Origin: Streptomyces rubrogriseus
GTDB taxonomy: Bacteria > Actinomycetota > Actinomycetes > Streptomycetales > Streptomycetaceae
Length of the DNA: 64,000 bases
Direction: 5' to 3'
Assembly: GCF_027947575.1 (NCBI RefSeq)
Contig: NZ_CP116256.1
Span: forward strand, 4,898,001-4,962,000
Positions 52,840 to 62,259 of this stretch are shown piece by piece. Within the stretch, counting starts at the first letter, position 1, and each line of letters begins with the position of its first letter. Both the position numbers and the translations under genes were made by a program. A model generated the notes under the pieces. It worked only from the letters and a program-made list of their open reading frames with translations. It had not been told where the DNA came from and did not search any database.

Positions 52840-53243
52840 CCGGCTCGACCACCGCCGACGAGAAGCTCACCTGGCTCATCGAGGGCCTCCTGGAGCGCAC
52901 GCCGGGCGCGCGGCACGCGCTCGTCCTCTCCCGTGACGGACTCAAGCTGTGCCGCACCCCGGAACTCTCCGTCGACCAGGCCGATCAGCTGGCCGCCATC
53001 GCCGCCGGCATCCAGTCGCTGTCCCACGGTGCCTCCGTGGAGTTCGGCGACGGCAGCGGCGGGGTGCGTTCGGCGATGACCGAGTTCTACGGCGGGATCC
53101 TGTTCATCGTGGAGGCGGGCGAGGGCGCGCACCTCGCCGTGGTCACCTCCGAGGACGCGGACGCGGGGCTCGTCGGACACCACATGAGCGAACTGATCGA
53201 GCAGCTCGGCGAGCACCTCACCGCGCGGCCGCGCACGTCATGA
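52836..53243 (+). CDS. cvnB: conservon roadblock/LC7 protein (CvnB family)
   Basis: 135 residues. LIEGLLERTPGARHALVLSR, AIAAGIQSLSHGASVEFG and LFIVEAGEGAHLAVVTS are the roadblock/LC7 strands and helices. MglB-like partner of the CvnD GTPase. Overlaps cvnA and cvnC by 4 bp (ATGA). Confidence 0.93.
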   Translation: MTGSTTADEKLTWLIEGLLERTPGARHALVLSRDGLKLCRTPELSVDQADQLAAIAAGIQSLSHGASVEFGDGSGGVRSAMTEFYGGILFIVEAGEGAHLAVVTSEDADAGLVGHHMSELIEQLGEHLTARPRTS

Positions 53244-53587
53244 GCCGCCCCGGCAGGGACGACGCGCCCGACCGGCTGTACACCGTCACCCAGGGACGCA
53301 GCAGCTCGGGCCCCGACAACCCCTTCGACCTGGTCACCCTCGTGGTCGCCGAGTGCGCGCCGATGCCCGGCATGCAGTCCGAGCACACGGCGATCCTCAG
53401 GCTGACCGAGGCCCCCACCGCCGTCGTGGAGATCGCCGCCGAACTGCGGCTCCCGGTGAGCATCACCAAGATCCTGCTCTCCGACCTGCACGCCGCCGGC
53501 CGGGTGAGCGCACGCCATCCGTACACGGCAGCCGTCCCCGATCCCGACATCCTGGAGCAGGTGCTCGTTGGACTCCGCAATCTCTGA
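53240..53587 (+). CDS. cvnC: conservon DUF742 protein (CvnC family)
   Basis: 115 residues. DRLYTVTQGRSS, then FDLVTLVVAE, helix-turn-helix-like APTAVVEIAAELRLPVSITK and the closing DILEQVLVGLRNL, as in the first conservon. Overlaps cvnB by 4 bp and cvnD by 20 bp. Confidence 0.93.
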   Translation: MSRPGRDDAPDRLYTVTQGRSSSGPDNPFDLVTLVVAECAPMPGMQSEHTAILRLTEAPTAVVEIAAELRLPVSITKILLSDLHAAGRVSARHPYTAAVPDPDILEQVLVGLRNL

Positions 53588-54209
53588 CGCCCGTACCCCG
53601 GCGAGCGCCCCGGCGCGCACCCCGCTGGGCGCGGCCGCCGACAACGGTCTGAAGATCGTGGTCGTGGGCGGCTTCGGTGTCGGCAAGACGACCATGGTCC
53701 GTTCGGTCAGCGAGATACGCCCCCTCAACACCGAGGAGACGATGACGCAGGCCGGCGAGGCGGTCGACGACATCAGCGAGGTGCGCGGCAAGTCCGCGAC
53801 GACCGTCGCCTTCGACTTCGGCCGCATCAGCCTCGACGCGCGCAACGTGCTGTACCTGTTCGGCGCGCCCGGACAGGAGCGGTTCTGGTTCCTGTGGGAC
53901 CGGCTGTTCTCGGGCACGCTCGGCGCGGTGGTCCTCGTGGACACCCGGCGCATCGACGACTCCTGGTACGCGATCGACCGCCTGGAGCACCACGGCACGC
54001 CGTTCATCGTGGCCTGCAACGACTTCGGCGGCCCGGAGCACTCGCCCGAGGCGGTCCGCGAGGCCCTCGACCTGGACCCGCGGGTGCCGCTGGTCGCCTG
54101 CGACGCCAGGTCCCGCCAGTCCAGCAAGCAGGTGCTGATCACGCTGGTCGAGCATCTCCAGGCCCACTACGCCGGTCCCGCCGCCCGGCCCCGACAGGAG
54201 TTCGCGTGA
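53568..54209 (+). CDS. cvnD: conservon small GTPase-like protein (CvnD family)
   Basis: 213 residues from TTG at 53568 inside the end of cvnC. P-loop GGFGVGKTT, switch TEETMTQAGEAVDD, G3-like LYLFGAPGQERFWFLW, and ACNDFGG near the base-specificity site. The stop overlaps the first P450 start (GTGA). Membrane-associated switch working with CvnABC (family knowledge). Confidence 0.92.
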   Translation: MDSAISDARTPASAPARTPLGAAADNGLKIVVVGGFGVGKTTMVRSVSEIRPLNTEETMTQAGEAVDDISEVRGKSATTVAFDFGRISLDARNVLYLFGAPGQERFWFLWDRLFSGTLGAVVLVDTRRIDDSWYAIDRLEHHGTPFIVACNDFGGPEHSPEAVREALDLDPRVPLVACDARSRQSSKQVLITLVEHLQAHYAGPAARPRQEFA

Positions 54210-55447
54210 GCACCGACGCCCACGACGTCCCGGGCGCCGTACCGCTCGGCGGCCCCCGCTTCCAGACCGATCCCGCCCTGCTGTACCGGCAGATGCGGCG
54301 CGAGCACGGCGCGGTCACGCCGGTCGTGCTGGACGGCGACGTACCGGCCTGGCTGGTGCTCGGGTACCGCGAGCTGCACCAGGTGACCGGCGACCCGGTG
54401 CTGTTCAGCCGGGACTCGGACCTGTGGAACCAGTGGGAGAACATCCCGGACGACTGGCCGCTGCTGCCGATGATCGGCCGCAGGCAGCCGTCGATCCTGT
54501 ACACGGTCGGCGAGCGGCACCGCGAGCGCGCCGCCATGATCAGCGACGCGCTGGAGGCCGTCGACCCGCACCTGTTGCGCGGTCACGCCGAGCGGTTCGC
54601 CGACGAACTCGTCGACCGGCTGTGCGCGAAGGGCGAGGCCGACCTCGTCGGCGACTACGCGATGCTGCTGCCGGTCCGGGTCCTGGCCCGTCTGTACGGG
54701 TTCCCCGACGAGCAGGGTCCGGCACTGGTCACCGCGCTCAACGACATGATCGACGGCAGGGAGCGGGCCCTGGCGGGCCAGACGCATCTCGGCACGTCCA
54801 TGGCGCGGCTGCTGGCGGACCGGAAGGCGGCGCCCGCCGACGACGTCGCCTCCCGGATGCTGGCCGACGAGAGCGGCTTCACCGAGGAGGAGGTCGCCCA
54901 GGACCTGATGGTGATGATGGCCGCGGGCCACCAGCCGACGGCGGACTGGATCGGCAACTCGCTGCGCCTGATGCTGACCGACGACCGCTTCGCCGCCTCC
55001 CTCTTCGGCGGGCGCAACAGTGTCGCCGAGGCCATGAACGAGGTGCTGTGGGAGGACACGCCCACGCAGAACGTGGCCGGCCGCTGGGCCGCCCGGGACA
55101 CCCAGCTCGGCGGGCGCCGCATCCGGGCCGGCGATCTGGTGCTGCTCGGGCTGCAGGGCGCCAACTCCGACCCGCAGGTCCGCACCGACGGCTCCGCGCT
55201 CACCGGCGGCAACAACGCGCACTTCTCCTTCGGCCACGGCGAGCACCGCTGCCCGTTCCCCGCGCAGGAGGTCGCCGAGGTGATCGCGCGCACCGGCATC
55301 GAGGTCGTGCTCGACCGGCTGCCGGACATCGACCTGGCGGTGCCCGCCGGGTCCCTCACCCGTCGCCCCTCGCCCTGGCTGCGGGGGCTGACCGAGTTGC
55401 CCGTGCGGTTCACCCCGACCACTGCCCTGGGAGGCACGTCAGCATGA
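54206..55447 (+). CDS. conservon cytochrome P450 lacking the ExxR motif (CYP157-like)
   Basis: 413 residues, GTG start overlapping cvnD. Heme loop FSFGHGEHRCPFPAQE with Cys349, so heme binding is likely. The K-helix reads E279-V-L-W282, ExxW in place of the near-universal ExxR; the I-helix is AAGHQPT (239-245), lacking the acidic residue of the AGxD/ET motif. Streptomyces CYP157 proteins share this loss (CYP157C1 has EQSLW in the literature) and occur paired with CYP154s in conservons. It may be a redox or sensory partner rather than a normal monooxygenase. Confidence 0.88.
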   Translation: MSTDAHDVPGAVPLGGPRFQTDPALLYRQMRREHGAVTPVVLDGDVPAWLVLGYRELHQVTGDPVLFSRDSDLWNQWENIPDDWPLLPMIGRRQPSILYTVGERHRERAAMISDALEAVDPHLLRGHAERFADELVDRLCAKGEADLVGDYAMLLPVRVLARLYGFPDEQGPALVTALNDMIDGRERALAGQTHLGTSMARLLADRKAAPADDVASRMLADESGFTEEEVAQDLMVMMAAGHQPTADWIGNSLRLMLTDDRFAASLFGGRNSVAEAMNEVLWEDTPTQNVAGRWAARDTQLGGRRIRAGDLVLLGLQGANSDPQVRTDGSALTGGNNAHFSFGHGEHRCPFPAQEVAEVIARTGIEVVLDRLPDIDLAVPAGSLTRRPSPWLRGLTELPVRFTPTTALGGTSA

Positions 55448-56667
55448 CGACCGGCACCGAAGAAGCCCGGATCCCGCTGGACCCGTTCGTCACCGACCTG
55501 GACGGCGAGAGCGCCCGGCTGCGTGCGGCCGGACCGCTCGCCGCCGTGGAGCTGCCGGGCGGCGTGCCCGTCTGGGCGGTCACCCACCACGCGGAGGCCA
55601 AGGCCCTGCTCACGGACCCGCGGCTGGTCAAGGACATCAACGTGTGGGGCGCCTGGCGGCGCGGCGAGATCCCCGCCGACTGGCCGCTGATCGGGCTGGC
55701 CAACCCGGGCCGCTCGATGCTCACGGTGGACGGCGCCGAGCACCGCCGGCTGCGCACCCTGGTGGCGCAGGCGCTCACGGTGCGCCGGGTGGAGCACATG
55801 CGGGGGCGGATCACCGAGCTGACCGACCGCCTGCTCGACGAACTGCCCGCGGACGGCGGCGTCGTGGATCTCAAGGCGGCCTTCGCCTATCCGCTGCCGA
55901 TGTACGTCGTCGCCGACCTGATGGGCATCGAGGAGGCTCGGCTGCCGCGGCTGAAGGTGCTGTTCGAGAAGTTCTTCTCGACGCAGACCCCGCCCGAGGA
56001 GGTCGTGGCGACCCTCACCGAGCTGGCCTCGATCATGGCCGACACGGTCGCCGCGAAACGCGCCGCACCGGGCGACGACCTGACGAGCGCGCTGATCCAG
56101 GCGTCCGAGAACGGCGATCACCTCACCGACGCGGAGATCGTCTCGACCCTGCAGCTGATGGTGGCCGCCGGTCACGAGACGACGATCTCGCTCATCGTGA
56201 ACGCCGTGGTCAACCTGTCCACCCATCCCGAGCAGCGGGCGCTGGTGCTCTCCGGCGAGGCGGAGTGGTCCGCGGTGGTCGAGGAGACGCTGCGCTTCTC
56301 GACGCCCACCTCGCACGTCCTGATCCGGTTCGCGGCCGAGGACGTCCCGGTCGGCGACCGGGTGATACCCGCGGGGGACGCGCTCATCGTCTCGTACGGC
56401 GCGCTGGGCCGCGACGAGCGCGCCCACGGTCCGACGGCGGACCGGTTCGACATCACCCGCACGTCCGGGAACCGGCACATCTCCTTCGGCCACGGCCCGC
56501 ACGTGTGCCCCGGTGCGGCCCTGTCCCGGATGGAGGCGGGCGTGGCGCTCCCGGCCCTGTACGCCCGCTTCCCGCACCTGGACCTGGCGGTGCCGGCCGC
56601 GGAGCTGCGCAACAAGCCGGTGGTCACGCAGAACGACCTGTTCGAACTGCCGGTCAGGCTGGCCTGA
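55444..56667 (+). CDS. conservon cytochrome P450, CYP154-like
   Basis: 407 residues, ATG overlapping the previous P450 stop by 4 bp. All canonical motifs: I-helix AAGHETT (241-247), K-helix E281-T-L-R284, heme loop SFGHGPHVCPGAALSRME with Cys355. CYP154s hydroxylate steroids or macrolactones in vitro, native substrate unknown. Last gene of the second conservon cvnA-B-C-D-P450-P450. Confidence 0.92.
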   Translation: MTTGTEEARIPLDPFVTDLDGESARLRAAGPLAAVELPGGVPVWAVTHHAEAKALLTDPRLVKDINVWGAWRRGEIPADWPLIGLANPGRSMLTVDGAEHRRLRTLVAQALTVRRVEHMRGRITELTDRLLDELPADGGVVDLKAAFAYPLPMYVVADLMGIEEARLPRLKVLFEKFFSTQTPPEEVVATLTELASIMADTVAAKRAAPGDDLTSALIQASENGDHLTDAEIVSTLQLMVAAGHETTISLIVNAVVNLSTHPEQRALVLSGEAEWSAVVEETLRFSTPTSHVLIRFAAEDVPVGDRVIPAGDALIVSYGALGRDERAHGPTADRFDITRTSGNRHISFGHGPHVCPGAALSRMEAGVALPALYARFPHLDLAVPAAELRNKPVVTQNDLFELPVRLA

Positions 56668-56765
56668 CCCCGCCCGGCCGCGGCCCGGTCCTCCACCCGC
56701 GGGGCGTTTGCATCCCGCCCCGCGGGTAACTCCGGCATTCCGGACACCGATCCCCGGGAGTCGCC

Positions 56766-57170
56766 ATGTGGAAGCGCAAGGGCAGGAAGGACCGCCGGGC
56801 CGCCAGGCCGGTCCCCATGGAGCTGTGCGACCTGTGTGCCAGGGTCTTCCCCGAGGACGAGGCCGTGACGGGCTACGTGCCGGACTCCTCCGCGGTGCAC
56901 GCCACCAATGAGTGGTTCGACGGGCTGCGGCTCATCACGGCGTGCTCGGACGACCACTTCGACGTGATCAAGGACGGGTACGCGCACCGGCCCTTCGTGG
57001 ACGAGGAGCTGTGGGCGGCCAAGCTGACCCGGGCGCTGACCACCGGCCCGCCGGCCCTCTCCATGGACCAGCTCGGCTGCCGGACGGGCCTCCAGGAGCC
57101 CCAGATCCGTGCGGCCGTCGCCTGGCACAACGAGCGCATGCGGGAGGCCCAGCAGCGCAGCGACCCCTGA
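56766..57170 (+). CDS. conserved protein of unknown function with CxxC
   Basis: 134 residues. Basic start MWKRKGRKDRRAARP, then MELCDLCARVFPEDEAVTGY, where CDLC looks like half a zinc ribbon, and LITACSDDHFDVI with a Cys/His pair that could complete the site. The C-terminal half is helical (KLTRALTTGP ... RAAVAWHNERM). GGGAG 5 bp upstream of the ATG. Not recognised. Confidence 0.75.
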   Translation: MWKRKGRKDRRAARPVPMELCDLCARVFPEDEAVTGYVPDSSAVHATNEWFDGLRLITACSDDHFDVIKDGYAHRPFVDEELWAAKLTRALTTGPPALSMDQLGCRTGLQEPQIRAAVAWHNERMREAQQRSDP

Positions 57171-57199
57171 CGTCGGCGATCCTGCCGGGTCCGGCGGGG

Positions 57200-58357
57200 T
57201 CAGCGCGGCGGCCGGACTCCGCGCACCCGGTAGGGCTCCGCGTCGGCCCACCTCACCTCCAGGCCGAGGCCGGGCCGCGAGGTGTCGGGGCGCAGGGCCC
57301 CGCCCTCGGGCGACGGGACGCCGTCGAACAGCAGCCGCTCGACGCGCACGTGGTCGTGGAAGTACTCCAGGTGCCGCAGCCGGCGCACGGCGCAGAAGGC
57401 GTGGGCGGACACCGCGGGCGCGCAGTGCGCGGACAGGTCGAGGTGCCGGGCGGCGGACAGCCCCGCGACCTCCAGCACACCGGTGACGCCGCCGCACCGG
57501 GTGACGTCGGCCTGGAGGCAGTCGACGGCGGGTCCCTCGGTGAGGTTGGCGAAGTCCTGCGCGGTGAAGGCGTACTCCCCCGCGGTGATCTCCAGCCTCG
57601 CCGGGCCCCGCTCGCGCAGCATCCGCAGCCCCTCCAGGTCGGCGGAGGCGACCGGCTCCTCGAACCAGCGCACGTCCCACTCGTCGTGGAAGCGGTGCGC
57701 CCAGTACAGGGCCGCCTTGCGGCCGAGCGCCCCGTTGGCGTCGGTGAACAGCTCGGGCCCGTCGCCGACCGCCCGGCGTACGGCGGTCAGGCGCCGCGGG
57801 TCGGCCTCCGGGTCCCGCGAGGTCTTCAGCTTCACGCGCCCGATGCCCTGCCGGACCCATCCGGCGAGCTGGTCGGTGAGGCGGTCCAGGGGATAGTTGG
57901 TGAAGCCGCCGCTGCCGTAGACGGGCACCCGGTCGTGGTGGGCCGGCAGCAGGTGGACCAGCGGCAGACCCAGCAGCCGCGCCTTGAGGTCCCACAGCGC
58001 CACGTCGACGGCGGACAGGGCCATCGCCCCGACGCCGGGACGGCCGGCGTTGCGCATCCGCGCCCCCATCAGCTCCCACAGCGCGGGCGGCGAGGAGACC
58101 GGCCGGCCCTTGACGACGGGCCCGAGCACGGAGTGCGCGAAGGACGCCACCGACACGTCCCCGTAGGTGTACCCGAGGCCGGTGCGGCCGCCGGCGTGCA
58201 CGCGGACCAGGACCAGGGTCGTGGCGTCCCACTCCAGGGTGCCGTCCTGCTCGCGGCCCTCGGGGCCGTCGGTGGGGACCTCGAAGGCGTGCACGTCGAC
58301 CGCGTCGACCACGCATTCGTCCAGTGCCGGTGTGTCCTGGCCGGTCAGCGGCGTCAT
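57200..58357 (-). CDS. enolase-superfamily enzyme (mandelate racemase/muconate lactonizing group)
   Basis: 385 residues. N-terminal capping domain, then (beta/alpha)7 barrel with KxK in GRVKLKTSRD, metal ligands Asp in LFTDANGALG, Glu in VRWFEEPVAS and Glu in ITAGEYAF, and a His in LSAHCAPAVSAH. The KxK motif places it in the MR/MLE groups; acid-sugar dehydratases are also possible. ATG at 58355-58357. No pathway partners adjacent; the benzoylformate operon is 19 kb away. Confidence 0.87.
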   Translation of the reverse strand: MTPLTGQDTPALDECVVDAVDVHAFEVPTDGPEGREQDGTLEWDATTLVLVRVHAGGRTGLGYTYGDVSVASFAHSVLGPVVKGRPVSSPPALWELMGARMRNAGRPGVGAMALSAVDVALWDLKARLLGLPLVHLLPAHHDRVPVYGSGGFTNYPLDRLTDQLAGWVRQGIGRVKLKTSRDPEADPRRLTAVRRAVGDGPELFTDANGALGRKAALYWAHRFHDEWDVRWFEEPVASADLEGLRMLRERGPARLEITAGEYAFTAQDFANLTEGPAVDCLQADVTRCGGVTGVLEVAGLSAARHLDLSAHCAPAVSAHAFCAVRRLRHLEYFHDHVRVERLLFDGVPSPEGGALRPDTSRPGLGLEVRWADAEPYRVRGVRPPR

Positions 58358-58509
58358 CGCGCACTCCTCGCCTTCGCGTACCGGGGCCGGTTCCCCGCGC
58401 CGTCCGGTCCATGCGCGGGCCGTCCGGGTCAACCGACGTTTGTCGGGGCGCGGGCCGGGTCACTCAGTTTCCCGTCGCGAGCCATCGAAAGGACGCCCGA
58501 GGAGCACCC

Positions 58510-59316
58510 GTGAACCGGTTGTGGCGGCCGTTCCACCGTGTGTGGGACTGGCTGGCCGCGTCCGCCCTGGTCCGGCGCGGCCGGGACCTGGAGCTGATGC
58601 ACAGGGCCATGGGCTTCGCCACCCTCGCCCTGGTCACGCTGGCACCGCTGCTGATCGTGGTGGCGGCGGCCGACCCGCTGGGGCGCGGGGGCTTCGCCTC
58701 GTGGCTGGCCGACGGCATGGGGCTGTCCGGGCGCTCGGCCAAGGTGCTGACCGACATCATCAGTCCGCCGACCAAGGTCGTCGGCACGACGAGCGTGTGG
58801 GGCGGAATCCTGCTCGGCGTGTTCGGCGTGTCCTTCGCGGCGAGCGTCCAGAACGGCTACGAACGCATCTGGGAACTGCCCTCCGGCCCGTGGCACCGGA
58901 TCTGGCGCCAGATGACCTGGGTGGCCCTGCTGACCGCCTACCTCTACCAGGAGGTGCAGACGCGGACCGCGCTGCACGGTTCCGCGCGGATCGCGCTGTC
59001 GACCGCCAGCGGCATGCTGTTCTTCTGGTGGGGCCAGCACTTCCTGCTGGGCGGCCAGGTCCGCTGGCGCGACCTGCTGCCGGGGGCGGTCGCCACCATG
59101 GTGGGGCTGATCGGCCTGCGCGGCTTCTCGTACCTCTTCTTCACGCCGCTGATCCTCGACAACGCGTTCAGCTACGGCGCGGTCGGCATCGTGCTGGTGG
59201 TGGAGTCCTGGCTGATCGGGGTCGGGTTCGTCGTCTTCGGCGGCGCGATGGTCGGGCACTGGTTCTGCGAGCACCACTGGTGGGCGCGGAACATCGACCG
59301 GAGACCGCCGGACTGA
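58510..59316 (+). CDS. YihY/BrkB-type membrane protein
   Basis: 268 residues from a GTG at 58510 with GAGGA upstream. About five to six membrane helices, including FATLALVTLAPLLIVVAAA, WGGILLGVFGVSFAASVQNG and VGIVLVVESWLIGVGFVVFG. The sequence NGYERIWELP and the N-terminal RAMGFATLALV fit the YihY/UPF0761 family. Function in this family is unclear. Its stop is 3 bp from that of the convergent SDR gene. Confidence 0.75.
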   Translation: MNRLWRPFHRVWDWLAASALVRRGRDLELMHRAMGFATLALVTLAPLLIVVAAADPLGRGGFASWLADGMGLSGRSAKVLTDIISPPTKVVGTTSVWGGILLGVFGVSFAASVQNGYERIWELPSGPWHRIWRQMTWVALLTAYLYQEVQTRTALHGSARIALSTASGMLFFWWGQHFLLGGQVRWRDLLPGAVATMVGLIGLRGFSYLFFTPLILDNAFSYGAVGIVLVVESWLIGVGFVVFGGAMVGHWFCEHHWWARNIDRRPPD

Positions 59317-59319
59317 CGG

Positions 59320-60351
59320 TCAGCCCGCGCGTCGGCGCAGGCCCCCGGTCAGGGCCGCGGCGACCGCCCCGGTCACGGCCGTGGCCAGGGCCAGCGGGCG
59401 GCGGTTGCGGGAGATCCAGAACTGGACGCTGCGCGCATGGGCCTCGTCGTCGAAGATGCCGTGTGCGCCGTAGTCGTCCGGTGCGGTGTCGTCCGGCGGC
59501 TTCCAGAGGTTGGCCGGCCGCGACGGATCGACGGGCCGGTCCGTCTGCTGCCCGTCGTACCCGGTGCGCGCCAGATAGCGGTCGAGGAGCCCCGGGGCGA
59601 GCTTCTGGCCGAGCAGGGTGGCGACGGTGGAGCCGCCGACCCAGTACACGCGCCGCTCGGGATGGTCGGCGGCGTGCAGCACGGCCCGGGCGGCGACCTC
59701 GGGCTGGTAGACGGGGGCCACCGGGCGCGGATGGCGGGGCAGCCGGGTGAGGACCCAGCTGAACTGGGGCGTGTTGAGGCCCGGCATCTGCACCATGGTC
59801 ACCCGCACCCCGCTGCGGTCGTGCAGCAGTTCGCAGCGCAGCGACTCGGTGAACCCCTGGATGGCGTGCTTGGCCCCGCAGTAGACGGCCTGGAGCGGGA
59901 CGCTGCGTTCGGCCAGGGCCGAGCCGACCTGGACGATGGTGCCGCGGTCGCGCGGCGTCATGCGCCGCAGGGCGGCCTGGGTGCCGTGGACGAAGCCGAA
60001 GTAGGTGACCTCGGTGGCCCGCCTCAGCTCCTCGGGCCGGATCTCCGGCACGGGCGCGAAGACGGTCGAGAACGCGGCGTTCACCCATACGTCGATCGGG
60101 CCGAGTTCCTCCTCGACCCGGCCGGCCGCCGCGTCCACGGCCTCCGCGTCGGCGACGTCCACGACCAGCGGCAGCGCCTGCCCGCCGGCCTCGCGAATCT
60201 CCTCGGCCGCCCGTTCCAGGGCGTACTCGCCCCGGGCCAGGAGGGCGACCGCGGCTCCGCGCGCGCCGAAGGCCCGGGCGGCGGCCCGGCCGACGCCGCC
60301 GGTCGCGCCCGTGACGACGACGACCTGTCCGTGACCTCGGGCGCCGCTCAC
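59320..60351 (-). CDS. short-chain dehydrogenase/reductase with C-terminal membrane segment
   Basis: 343 residues from GTG 60349-60351 (overlaps the upstream gene stop). Rossmann [11 protein letters not shown], cofactor-site [17 protein letters not shown] (NAG equivalent), catalytic Ser in [11 protein letters not shown] and YCGAK (YxxxK). C-terminal extension beyond a classical SDR ends in [19 protein letters not shown], a likely membrane anchor. Co-transcribed with a TPP enzyme. Confidence 0.88.
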   Translation of the reverse strand: MSGARGHGQVVVVTGATGGVGRAAARAFGARGAAVALLARGEYALERAAEEIREAGGQALPLVVDVADAEAVDAAAGRVEEELGPIDVWVNAAFSTVFAPVPEIRPEELRRATEVTYFGFVHGTQAALRRMTPRDRGTIVQVGSALAERSVPLQAVYCGAKHAIQGFTESLRCELLHDRSGVRVTMVQMPGLNTPQFSWVLTRLPRHPRPVAPVYQPEVAARAVLHAADHPERRVYWVGGSTVATLLGQKLAPGLLDRYLARTGYDGQQTDRPVDPSRPANLWKPPDDTAPDDYGAHGIFDDEAHARSVQFWISRNRRPLALATAVTGAVAAALTGGLRRRAG

Positions 60352-62150
60352 TTCCTGCCCCGGCCGGGGAGGTGCTCGGCGTACTCGGTGAGCTTCTGGC
60401 GGACGCCCTTGGTGGCGATCCCGGTGGCCTCCGGGTCGTGCAGCGCTGCCTTGATGGCCTTCTTGCCCTGCTCCTTCATGATGTGCGGCGGGATCGGCGC
60501 GATCTCCGCGTCCACCTTGAACTCGAGGACCACGGGGCGACCGGCGGAGAGCGCCTCGTCCCAGGCTGCGCCCACCTTCTTGGGGTCGTCGCAGACGATG
60601 CCCTTGAGGCCGAGGAGCTCGGCGTAGGCGGCGTAGGGCACATCGGGGATGTCCTGGGAGCCCGGGTACTTGGGGTCGCCGGCCATGGCGCGCTGCTCCC
60701 AGGTGACCTGGTTGAGGTCCTGGTTGTTGAACACGCAGAAGATGAGCGGCGCCGACCCGGACAGGCGGTCCAGATAGCGCTTGACGGTGATCATCTCGTT
60801 CATGCCGTTCATCTGGAACGCGCCGTCCCCGATGAACGCGATCACCGGCCGCTCGGGGTACGCGAACCGCGCCGCGATGGCGTACGGCGTCCCCGGGCCC
60901 ATCGTGGCCAGGGTGCCGGAGAGCGAGGCCTGCATGCCGTCGCGCAGCAGGATGTGCCGGGCCCACCAGTTGGTGCCCGAGCCGGAGTCGGCCGTCAGGA
61001 TGACGTCGTCCGGCAGCCGCGGGGAGAGTTCGGCGGCGACGGCCTGGGGGTTGATGGTCTTGCCGAAGTGCTCGCCCGCCCAGCGGTCGCACAGGTCGTG
61101 CCACTCCCGGACGTCCTTCTCGATCTTCTCCCGCCAGCCGCGGTCCTTCTTGCGCTGGAGCATCGGGATCAGGGCGCGCAGGGTCTCCCTGGAGTCGCCG
61201 ACGAGGTGGGCGTCCATGGGGTAGCGGATGCCGATCATGCGTCCGTCGATGTCGATCTCGACGCCCCGGGCCTGCCCCTCCTCCGGCAGCCACTCCGAGT
61301 ACGGGAAGCTGCTGCCGACCATGAGCAGGGTGTCGCAGCCCTGGATCATGTTGTCGCTGGCCTTGCTGCCGAGCAGGCCGATGGGGCCGGTGACGTAGGG
61401 CAGGTCGTCGGGCAGGACCTGGCGGCCGAGCAGCGCCTTGGCGACTCCGGCGCCGAGCAGTTCGGCGACCTCCTTCACCTCGGCCTCCGCGTTCGCCGCG
61501 CCCTGACCGACGAGCATGGCGACCTTGTTGCCCGCGTTGAGGACGTCGGCGGCCTTGCGCAGTTCGTCGAGGTCGGGCAGGACCCGGGGCCTGCTCCAGC
61601 CGACGCTGGAGAAGACGGACCCGTGCTCCCTGGGCGGGGAGGGCTGGGCCTCCTCCTCCTGGATGTCGTTGGGGATGATGATCGTGGCGACCCCGCGTGT
61701 GGTCAGCGCGGTCTTGAAGGCCCGGTCGACGACGTGCCGGGCCTGGCCCGGATGCACGACCATCTGGCAGTACTCGGAGACGTCCGCGAACAGCTGGTCG
61801 AGGGCGATCTCCTGCTGGTAGTGGGTGCCCAGCGACAGCCGCTTCTGCTGGCCCACCACCGCCACGACCGGCTGGTGGTCGAGCTTGGCGTCGTACAGGC
61901 CGTTGAGGAGGTGCACGGCGCCCGGCCCCGACGTGGCGACGCAACAGCCCACCTCGCCGGTGAACTTGGCGTGACCGCAGGCCATGAACGCCGCCATCTC
62001 CTCGTGCCGGGCCTGGATGAACTCCGGGTCCCCGTCCGCGCGGTCGAAGGCGCCGAGCAGTCCGTTGATCCCGTCACCCGGATAGCCGTACACCCGCTGG
62101 ACGCCCCACTCGGACAGGCGCTGGAGCACGTAGTCGGCGACTTGGGTCAT
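60348..62150 (-). CDS. thiamine pyrophosphate enzyme (pyruvate oxidase / acetolactate synthase-like)
   Basis: 600 residues. N-terminal [19 protein letters not shown] and [20 protein letters not shown] with the ThDP-activating Glu, central domain [20 protein letters not shown], ThDP motif [20 protein letters not shown]. Most like PoxB-type pyruvate oxidase/dehydrogenase; no membrane-binding tail of PoxB is evident, and the SDR overlaps the stop. Exact reaction is uncertain: PoxB, or another 2-keto acid decarboxylase. Confidence 0.85.
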   Translation of the reverse strand: MTQVADYVLQRLSEWGVQRVYGYPGDGINGLLGAFDRADGDPEFIQARHEEMAAFMACGHAKFTGEVGCCVATSGPGAVHLLNGLYDAKLDHQPVVAVVGQQKRLSLGTHYQQEIALDQLFADVSEYCQMVVHPGQARHVVDRAFKTALTTRGVATIIIPNDIQEEEAQPSPPREHGSVFSSVGWSRPRVLPDLDELRKAADVLNAGNKVAMLVGQGAANAEAEVKEVAELLGAGVAKALLGRQVLPDDLPYVTGPIGLLGSKASDNMIQGCDTLLMVGSSFPYSEWLPEEGQARGVEIDIDGRMIGIRYPMDAHLVGDSRETLRALIPMLQRKKDRGWREKIEKDVREWHDLCDRWAGEHFGKTINPQAVAAELSPRLPDDVILTADSGSGTNWWARHILLRDGMQASLSGTLATMGPGTPYAIAARFAYPERPVIAFIGDGAFQMNGMNEMITVKRYLDRLSGSAPLIFCVFNNQDLNQVTWEQRAMAGDPKYPGSQDIPDVPYAAYAELLGLKGIVCDDPKKVGAAWDEALSAGRPVVLEFKVDAEIAPIPPHIMKEQGKKAIKAALHDPEATGIATKGVRQKLTEYAEHLPGRGRK

Positions 62151-62259
62151 GGAGCTCTCCCGGGCGTGTGTAGGACAACGGTCGGCTTGTGGGGTTACCC
62201 TCCCGGCCGCCCCTAAACCGGCGGTCCGTCCCCTTCGGCCGCTCCCGTGCCCCGCCCGG

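Noticed and set aside
57200..58357. Assignment as mandelate racemase of the benzoylformate pathway
   Set aside because: The MR/MLE group is supported, but substrate specificity and distance from mdlC do not allow the pathway assignment.
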